From Phalacrocorax aristotelis (taxonomy: Eukaryota; Chordata; Aves; Suliformes; Phalacrocoracidae), in the NCBI RefSeq assembly GCF_949628215.1, contig NC_134311.1:56404205-56468204 (forward strand): a stretch of 64,000 nucleotides of DNA, read 5' to 3'. How positions within the stretch are numbered: position 1 is the first letter of the stretch; every line of letters begins with the position of its first letter. Below, piece by piece: positions 60,001 to 64,000 of the stretch. The notes under the pieces were generated by a model, which worked only from the letters and a program-made list of their open reading frames with translations, did not search any database and was not told the DNA's origin. A program made the position numbers and the translations under genes.

Positions 60001-60710
60001 CAGAAAAAGTAGTTTAGACCATTTCAATAGCTGCCTTTTTTAAGGATTATGGGCTTTCAGGTAAAGCTTTGACTGTAAACTCTACTGGGAACTAGTTCAA
60101 AGGGTTAGCAATAGCCCAGTGTTAAAAATATCAGGATCCTGAGGACGAAGAATGGTTTTCAGTCCCCAGCCTTTGTCTTCAACGAAGTATGTGGGTATGG
60201 TGGGACTTTAGGGAAGCATGCATTCAAAAGTCAAAGAACTCTGAGAAATTGGTTTTCTACCCATATCTGCTTGTTCTGTGAAGAATTATCTTTTCTCATT
60301 ACTTTATAGGAAGTGTCAAATGCCTGCTTAGTCTTTTACACAGATAAAATATTGTACTTGCCTTGATCTGTCTACACTTCATTGTATTTTATTTCTGAAG
60401 TTTATTTTCAGTATTGTGTGAGGATTGCTGATAAAACTCTTGGGTTTTGGTAGCCCAAGTTATCTATACGCTTATGAAACTCATGCATAAAACAATTTGA
60501 ACACATCCTAATACATATTTCTTTCTAGTACAGAGAGGTTAAAACTGTATTATAAAGCTGGGGTTTTTTTCTGTTTTGCAGGTAGAAAAAATAATTGGCC
60601 ACCTCTTCCTGAGAATTTTCCAGTAGGTCCTTGTTTCTACCAGGACTTTTCTGTAGACATTCCTGTAGAGTTCCAGAAGACAGTAAAGATTATGTACTAT
60701 TTGTGGATGT
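27014..60710 (+). CDS. SCAMP1: SCAMP1, secretory carrier-associated membrane protein 1 (exons 1-5, 3' part outside window)
   Basis: SCAMP1 is a four-pass membrane protein of recycling endosomes, the trans-Golgi network and secretory vesicles, acting in vesicle recycling and exocytosis. Its N-terminal NPF motifs bind EH-domain proteins such as EPS15 and intersectin (family knowledge). Joining 27014-27070, 40150-40227, 56402-56500, 56775-56886 and 60582-60710 gives one open frame of 158 codons plus one base. NPF motifs are at residues 7-9, 16-18 and 38-40, a Pro-rich stretch at about 46-72, a charged coiled-coil helix at about 79-112, and the conserved amphipathic region before TM1 at about 121-158 ([20 protein letters not shown]). 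The start is the first ATG downstream of the probable promoter, with G at -3. Mammalian SCAMP1 is about 338 residues (from memory), so roughly 180 residues, including all four TM helices, lie past 64000. Every junction is GT/AG and phase-consistent. Identity is near certain from near-identity to the mammalian N-terminus. Confidence 0.96.
30708..30945 (-). mobile_element. CR1-type LINE 3' fragment, antisense, internally deleted
   Basis: On the plus strand it starts with the reverse complement of the CR1 3' end (AGAATCGTTAAGGTTGGAA) and the conserved GATCATCGAGTCCAACCGC. It then jumps into sequence complementary to the ORF2 C-terminal region (the CTCAGCCTCCTCTTCTCCAG block) and stops at a 5' truncation near 30945. 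The normal intervening 3'UTR segment is missing. Confidence 0.9.
37438..38022 (+). mobile_element. Solo LTR of an endogenous retrovirus, sense in SCAMP1 intron 1
   Basis: The segment begins TGTACTGGGTCTGGC and continues through blocks I recognise from avian retroviral LTRs: GTTTCAGATTTGTGACCAAA, CAGCATCAAGGCTTTTTCTG and CTTATTAAACTGTCTTTTTC. A poly(A) signal ATTAAA lies at 37884-37889, followed by a CCCTTCTGATTCTCCCCC block. No retroviral coding sequence or second LTR flanks it, so it looks like a solo LTR left by recombination. The 3' end is uncertain by tens of bases and I saw no clear target-site duplication. Family assignment (ERVL- or ERVK-like) is not attempted. Confidence 0.8.
39135..39292 (+). 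promoter_or_regulatory. Cluster of four Pumilio-type TGTANATA motifs in intron 1
   Basis: Exact sense-strand matches to TGTANATA occur at 39135-39142, 39227-39234, 39240-39247 and 39285-39292, with near matches alongside (for example TGTACATT at 39301). The surrounding DNA is AT-rich. Such elements act in RNA, so they matter only if this part of the intron ends up in a mature transcript. Confidence 0.4.
40150..40227 (+). CDS. SCAMP1: SCAMP1 coding exon 2 (residues 20-45)
   Basis: The acceptor CTTCTAG ends at 40149. The 78-nt exon encodes 26 residues starting [18 protein letters not shown], and the donor GTAAGC starts at 40228. It holds the third NPF motif (residues 38-40). Both ends are phase 0, so skipping would keep the frame. 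The match to mammalian SCAMP1 is essentially complete over this stretch (from memory). Confidence 0.95.
41230..41570 (-). mobile_element. CR1-type LINE fragment, antisense, reverse transcriptase core joined to 3' end by deletion
   Basis: Read on the minus strand, the 5' part encodes reverse transcriptase sequence like that of intact CR1 (GVPQGS-type block, then [13 protein letters not shown] block). It then passes directly, at about 41325-41345, into the 3'UTR and the 3' terminus near 41230-41250. The hundreds of bases that normally lie between these parts are absent, so the copy carries a large internal deletion. Confidence 0.85.
43180..43228. repeat. G/T-rich low-complexity tract
   Basis: Alternating G runs (six, three, four and three G) and long T runs, with TTTTTTTTT twice. 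Quadruplex formation is possible on the plus strand, but two of the loops are long. Confidence 0.7.
43530..43545. repeat. (TG)n dinucleotide run
   Basis: Eight TG units in a row, followed by TAACATG. Short and probably only mildly polymorphic. Confidence 0.85.
44375..44580 (-). mobile_element. Old, degenerate CR1 3' fragment, antisense
   Basis: Plus-strand words such as TTGCAAGGGACCTCTGGAGG, AAGGATGGAGATCC and CAACCTGTTCTAGTGCTTGG match the reverse complement of CR1 3'UTRs in correct order but with many substitutions. This is an older insertion than those at 52829 and 54346. A 10-nt C run (44559-44568) lies inside it. The far end is uncertain and may reach about 44650. Confidence 0.7.
45544..45573. 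repeat. Perfect 13-bp inverted repeat with 4-nt loop
   Basis: TAAAAACCTGAGC (45544-45556), a TATT loop (45557-45560), then the exact reverse complement (45561-45573). The right arm ends in a T run. It resembles a bacterial intrinsic terminator in shape, but the setting is a vertebrate intron, so no terminator function is claimed. Confidence 0.85.
46640..47397 (+). mobile_element. CR1-type LINE fragment, sense, internally deleted
   Basis: The 5' part (about 46640-47030) resembles the ORF2 linker between endonuclease and reverse transcriptase, with the block translating roughly as [11 protein letters not shown] near 46978-47010. It then jumps to the ORF2 end and 3'UTR: GTTCTTCACTGAGGGGGTG, GGAACAGGCTCCCCAGGGA, and AAGGAGTTGGACTCCATGAT. 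It ends near 47397 in a degenerate 3' terminus. Most of the reverse transcriptase is missing and the frame is broken. Confidence 0.85.
49440..50480. repeat. Probable unclassified interspersed element with internal tandem repeats
   Basis: A GGTGTCAGCAACTG-like unit recurs around 49465, 49503, 49553, 49574 and 49620. A second unit, CTAG(C/T)(A/G)AA-(C/T)TTCAAG through TGGCAAACAGGAGGAAA, occurs at about 49675 and 49875, with a weaker third copy near 50024. The block is richer in G than its surroundings, and GC rises again at 50100-50480. The arrangement resembles retrovirus- or satellite-derived avian repeats, but I cannot assign a family. Open frames inside it (49806-50009 plus, 50108-50470 minus) are not recognised. 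Confidence 0.5.
50875..52790 (+). mobile_element. CR1-type LINE, longest copy in the window (endonuclease end, linker, deletion, RT C-terminus, 3'UTR)
   Basis: From 50909 the frame encodes the C-terminal part of the apurinic-like endonuclease: [14 protein letters not shown] block, [14 protein letters not shown] with the GDFN motif, and [10 protein letters not shown] with the catalytic SDH motif. One TAG (51323-51325) interrupts an otherwise open frame to 51910. The linker before the reverse transcriptase follows ([20 protein letters not shown]). At about 52060-52090 the sequence jumps past the whole catalytic core to the C-terminal region ([28 protein letters not shown]), frameshifts near 52400-52430, and ends with the 3'UTR and GGATTCTGTGG at about 52780. 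It is inactive. Confidence 0.93.
52829..53030 (-). mobile_element. CR1-type LINE 3' fragment, antisense
   Basis: The plus strand reads AGAATCCTAGAATGGTTTGG, then GGCTGGAAGGGGCCTTAAAG and the block ending GGGGCATCCCCACC, the reverse complement of a CR1 3'UTR. It is a well-preserved, 5'-truncated copy of about 200 bp. It lies about 40 bp from the end of the plus-strand CR1 at 50875-52790, tail to tail. Confidence 0.92.
54346..55105 (-). mobile_element. CR1-type LINE 3' fragment, antisense, 760 bp
   Basis: The plus strand starts with the reverse complement of the 3' end (TGGAATCATTTAAGTTGGAA), followed by the full 3'UTR and ORF2 C-terminus. Minus-strand open pieces (54426-54857, 54793-55074) encode [35 protein letters not shown] and [17 protein letters not shown], which match the reverse transcriptase C-terminal region. 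Frameshifts are present. It is 5'-truncated near 55105. Confidence 0.93.
56402..56500 (+). CDS. SCAMP1: SCAMP1 coding exon 3 (residues 46-78)
   Basis: A pyrimidine-rich tract ending TTTTTCCTTAG precedes 56402. The 99-nt exon encodes 33 residues beginning [11 protein letters not shown] and ending YTQIAK, and the donor GTTTGT starts at 56501. The exon is proline-rich and phase 0-0. It diverges from mammals by conservative changes such as N/G, I/M and S/N (from memory). It forms the flexible linker between the NPF motifs and the coiled coil. Confidence 0.95.
56501..56774 (+). other. SCAMP1 intron 3 (274 nt)
   Basis: Donor GTTTGT at 56501, acceptor TTCAG ending at 56774. It is much shorter than the other introns. 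No repeat or other feature is seen. Confidence 0.93.
56775..56886 (+). CDS. SCAMP1: SCAMP1 coding exon 4 (residues 79-115 plus first base of codon 116)
   Basis: The acceptor TTCAG ends at 56774. The 112-nt exon encodes [19 protein letters not shown] and a further charged stretch (DRREREMQ), a heptad-patterned coiled coil typical of SCAMPs 1-3. A run of six G (56882-56887) ends in the only GT donor, GTATGC at 56887, so the exon ends in phase 1. This yields two glycines where the mammalian protein, from memory, has one. The intervening intron 3 is only 274 nt. Confidence 0.94.
57731..58075 (-). mobile_element. CR1-type LINE 3' fragment, antisense
   Basis: The plus strand shows ATAGAATATTTTCAGTTGGA, GGGACCTACAACGATCATCT, GGCATCGACCACCTCTCTTG, and AAGTGCCTCTGCATGTCCAG, i.e. 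the reverse complement of a CR1 3'UTR and the ORF2 end. Minus-strand 57821-58003 encodes [24 protein letters not shown] CR1 tail sequence. The subfamily seems to differ from the 54346 copy. Confidence 0.88.
58432..58566 (+). other. 44-codon open segment after a splice acceptor-like TTATTAG, helix-like translation; possible cryptic exon
   Basis: Immediately after TTTGTTATTAG (ending 58431) the frame is open for 44 codons to TAA at 58564. The translation contains [18 protein letters not shown] and [14 protein letters not shown], a leucine/lysine/glutamate pattern that would form an amphipathic helix. The only ATG is three codons from the end, so it could only be an exon or a relic. I do not recognise the sequence. 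A run this long is not rare by chance (about one in eight for a given start), so confidence is low. Confidence 0.2.
60582..60710 (+). CDS. SCAMP1: SCAMP1 coding exon 5 (rest of codon 116 to residue 158 plus one base)
   Basis: The acceptor TTTTGCAG ends at 60581. The 129-nt exon completes Gly116 and encodes [15 protein letters not shown], the conserved [15 protein letters not shown] segment and KIMYYLWM, then the donor GTAAGT starts at 60711 (phase 1). This is the cytosolic amphipathic stretch directly before transmembrane helix 1, the most conserved soluble part of the SCAMP family. The exon is phase 1-1. No exon 6 (the start of the TM core) was found in the remaining 3.3 kb. Confidence 0.95.
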
Positions 60711-63700
60711 GTAAGTATTTTGGGTTTGGTTGTTCGGTTTTTTTAAAGAAAAAACAAAGTGCCTATTGAAAGTTGATGATACATACCTGCTAGTTTGGCT
60801 TTTGCAACATGTGTAAGGAGAAATTGTTCTAAATCCAGAAGTCAAATGATGAAGTGAGATCTTTTTGTTACTTTCGATTTTAAAAGTATTGAATTATTTC
60901 ATAGAAGCTTCCACAGAAAAAAAGGAGGATTATCCTAAGACTGTTGGGCTCTAGTATATTGCAGTTTTCTCATTTAAGTATCCCTGTTGTTGTAAAATGA
61001 GCTTTGACCATTTATTAACTTAGAAATAATTTTACTGTTTTTAAAATCGGCTTGTATATTGAGAAATGTAATTCACAATCAGTGTTTATAGACTTGTGAG
61101 TTTAACAAGTATAACATCCATTTGCTTTAATATATGTAGTTTTATATAGTTTAATACAGTTTTTAGTCTGCAGTGGACACTTAATATCATTTTAGTCTGT
61201 TTGAAAAAAAAAAAAGTATATTAGCTGAAGAATCAGTCCATGTTGAAACTATCCTTTGTACACTAGAAATGCTCTACACCATCTTTGTGGGGTTAGTTTT
61301 GCCCGTGTTCAGGTGCTGTGTTTTGACGGGAGAAATGCAGGATGAACTAAATGTACAAATGCCACAACATTTGTTTCTTCTGCCTCATTCAGCATGATGA
61401 GAGCCTAATAATTACTCTGAGACTGAGGAAACTGCAAAGATTTAGGTGCTTCAACACCTTTACTAGGTTTTTAGCATACTACGGGAATGTGAACTTCAGA
61501 ACTTTTCTGAATTTTTTTCAGGTCTTTAGATTTAGTTAGCAAATCCCCATAATTTTACCCGTTAGTCAGGTAATCTTATTACTGTGATTAAACCACGTAA
61601 CTGAAACACATAAAATGAGCAGTCCGCATTCAGTCAAGTGAATTCCACTTCGTTGTAATGCACGACTTTCTATATTCATTGCTGGGTCATTAATCTTCAA
61701 GTAAGCAACTAAATCCACTGTGGAATGTGTGACTAGTCACTCTCATAAATCTAACAGATATTTAAGATTTATATGAAATCTAAGGTCAAGTACTCCAAAA
61801 TTTTGGGATAGTTATTAATTCTGGCCATTTGCAGGACTGAGTTCTGAAAGTGCCGTATGTTGCAAACACAGGGTCAAGTTGGGCAGTGGGAACTGGAATA
61901 GTAATACTGTTTTTCTTTTCCCTTCTTATGGCAATAAATAAAAGAAGCAGCAACATTATAGTATTTCCATATATATAGGAGTTGTACTTTTATACCCACA
62001 TGACAGATTTTATTCTAGGTAGACTGAGATTTTTACTGACTCCTCTTACTCTTTTCCTTCTTTAGCTCTAGTACACTCTGACTTAGGGGTTACTCAGGAA
62101 GGAAAGAAAATGGCATAATAAAAGACAGACAAAACTTATTTCAGGCTAAAAAAAAAAAAAAAAGACTGAGTACAGAACTCCATGCCCTAGGAATGGCTGT
62201 GGAATCAATGCTTACGACTCTTCTTTCCTAGGATTGTATCTACATGGTTTGGCTCATTTTTCTTTAGAGTGGCTATGCTTCCTCAGTGGAGGCAGTTATT
62301 ACCATAGCAAACGAGTCTGCTTCTGCTTGGTGCTCTACCCTACATTTTATTTTCTGTTCCAGAACTTCCTAGGTCTTGTAAGGCCTAGGGGTTCTGTGAA
62401 CATAATCACATTTCGATAAATCTAGTACTGCATGCTCAGCACTTCATAAAGTAGGTTAGTTTTCCTCCTCCTTTTTAGCAGCCCTAGGAACAAATGTTTC
62501 TGGTTTAGTTTTCTGTGTGTTTCTATGGTTAGGAGCAGTTTTTTATATCCTTACTCTTGGTCTTTATGTATCTGAGGAAACTTTGTTACCTGTTCAGATC
62601 TGTATGTTCTTTATGAGAAAACATGTTTGTCTGTAAAAACTTGTCTTTATATAAAGAATACAAGTCCGTTTGTATGTCTATTCTGTGGATTCATCTGTCT
62701 TTTCTATATTTGTATCAGAAGTCAGAGTTTTCTGATTCCTTAATGGGTTTTTATCTTTGCACTTATTTTTTGGGCTTTTTTTCTTTTTCCCCCCTGGGGA
62801 GAGCCTTTTTTTTTTCTGACTGAGTGCTCCCATGTTTTTGTGAACTACAGCAATCAATTAGCAATGGCTTCTGTCAGCTGCCATTGGAGCTCTTCTGTTC
62901 TGTCCTGGTTTTGTGACCATTGCTGTTTTAGTGGCTTGCAGATAGAACAACAGTTTTCCTGGCTCTTCAGCAATGAGCATTAATTTTAGATCTTTCTGTG
63001 CTGTTACTAGTGAAATGTCCCATGTCTCTTGACCAATATCTAACACCAAAGATTTTTTGGCTCAAAAGCCTGTGTTCTCCAGCTACATTCCTCACAGGCT
63101 GATAGCATGTACAAAATGAGCAGTTCTGATTTTCAAACAATGTTTTTTATTTGAAATTACAAACCTAAGAGCTGCTTAATCTCATAGAAAGCTTTTGTGG
63201 CATTTGGATTTGTTACTTTATGTAGGTTGTGAGTGTTTCCATTTTCTATGAACAAGACTTTTAAAGGTTTTCAAAGGGCAGTGACTTAAACTGCAGATTC
63301 TGGTAGAAAAATAATACCATAAAGTGCCAACTTTTATGTATCTTTTTCTGTTTAGGAGAGTTTCATTGCATCCACCCTTCTTTCTGAGGGTACAATCAAT
63401 AGTACATGTATCAGACTGTCTTGATAATTGTTCTCCCTGTTCCTGAGAATGTCCAAGGATGGACACTTCATAAACTCCTTCCAAACCTGTTCTAGTGTGT
63501 TGCGGTCTTTTATCATTAAAAGATGTTTCCCAGTATATAGTTTAATTCTCCCTTTCTGTGCTTGATCTTTCCTGTTCTGTCCACTGTTATTATGGAGAAC
63601 ACATTTATCCCCATTAGTCATTTCCCTTTGGCTAAATTAGCATAGTTTACTCAGCCTTTCTTTGTAGGTTGTTTTCTAGAGGTCTGGTTGCTGTCTTACA

Positions 63701-64000
63701 GATTTGCTGCTTGTTCCATTCCAAGTTGTTATGGGTTTTTTTTTAGTGTATAACATCAAGAATTTTACAATGTGGACCGTGTCCAGTATTTTAGCTGAAG
63801 TCCTACTGTACTGGGTAGAGAAAAAAACCACCTTTACATTTTTGATAGCATGTGCGTATGTTATGTGCTGATCTAAGCCTGTTTTAGGATATATTTTTTC
63901 CTATGGAAAAGACTTCTGTCATTTGTAATGCATATTTGCACGTCTTGCCTGCTTCCTCTCCAAAAGAGCAGAACAGACAAGGAACAAAATCCTAACCTAT
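60711..64000 (+). other. SCAMP1 intron 5, left part (continues past the window)
   Basis: Donor GTAAGT at 60711. I searched for the next exon, which should start in phase 1 and encode the first transmembrane helix, and did not find it. Contents: A runs near 61205 and 62149-62163, T-rich stretches, and an ancient CR1 remnant near 63435-63700. Otherwise nothing is recognised. Confidence 0.85.
63435..63700 (-). mobile_element. Probable ancient CR1 3' remnant, antisense
   Basis: Plus-strand words GTCCAAGGATGGACAC, CAAACCTGTTCTAGTGT, ATTAAAAGATGTTTCC and, further on, TTTCTTTGTAGGTTGTTTTC follow the order of a reverse-complemented old CR1 3'UTR but are heavily diverged. It ends near 63690-63700. 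It is less certain than the other CR1 calls. Confidence 0.5.

Larger units (their letters stand above)
56887..60581 (+). other. SCAMP1 intron 4 (3.7 kb)
   Basis: Donor GTATGC at 56887, acceptor TTTTGCAG ending at 60581. It contains an antisense CR1 fragment (57731-58075), the open helix-like segment at 58432-58566 and a GT/T-rich tract at about 58635-58680. Nothing else was recognised. Confidence 0.9.

Noticed and set aside
62149..62163. Poly(A) run as the tail of a processed pseudogene
   Set aside because: No coding or UTR sequence of a known gene was recognised upstream of it.

Overview
The window is vertebrate, and most likely avian, nuclear DNA. It is intron-rich and carries a CpG-island promoter. 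Nearly all recognisable interspersed repeats are CR1-type LINE fragments, 5'-truncated or internally deleted, plus one LTR of a type seen in birds; no Alu-, B1- or L1-like sequence was noticed. I cannot name the species.

The only protein-coding gene I can support is SCAMP1 (secretory carrier-associated membrane protein 1) on the + strand. Its promoter and CpG island lie at about 26.3-27.4 kb. Five coding exons are present: 27014-27070, 40150-40227, 56402-56500, 56775-56886 and 60582-60710. They encode residues 1-158 and the first base of codon 159: three NPF motifs, a proline-rich stretch, a charged coiled-coil helix and the amphipathic segment leading into the first membrane helix. The four-helix membrane core and the C-terminal tail lie beyond the right edge. 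All splice sites are GT/AG and all phases agree, so the gene looks intact.

Layout: 1-26 kb is AT-rich intergenic DNA with one large CR1 fragment (7.5-8.5 kb), a hexanucleotide microsatellite (4.5 kb), a relatively GC-rich stretch (21.4-23.2 kb) and a homeodomain-motif-rich block (24.55-24.9 kb) that may be a conserved noncoding element. 26.3-27.4 kb is the CpG island. 27.1-40.1 kb is intron 1, with a solo LTR in sense orientation at 37.4-38.0 kb and a cluster of Pumilio-type motifs at 39.1-39.3 kb. 40.2-56.4 kb is intron 2, the CR1-richest part, including a 1.9-kb CR1 copy that keeps endonuclease-derived reading frame and faces an inverted CR1 3' end. 56.5-56.8 kb is the short intron 3, 56.9-60.6 kb is intron 4, and from 60.7 kb intron 5 runs off the window.

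Most other open frames are short, overlapping, antisense to repeats or made by low-complexity DNA; I do not regard them as genes. I found no convincing new biological system. The points most worth a second look are the 5'UTR G-quadruplex tract, the sense LTR with a poly(A) signal in intron 1, the inverted CR1 pair in intron 2, the Pumilio-motif cluster, and a 44-codon helix-like open segment with a splice acceptor in intron 4.
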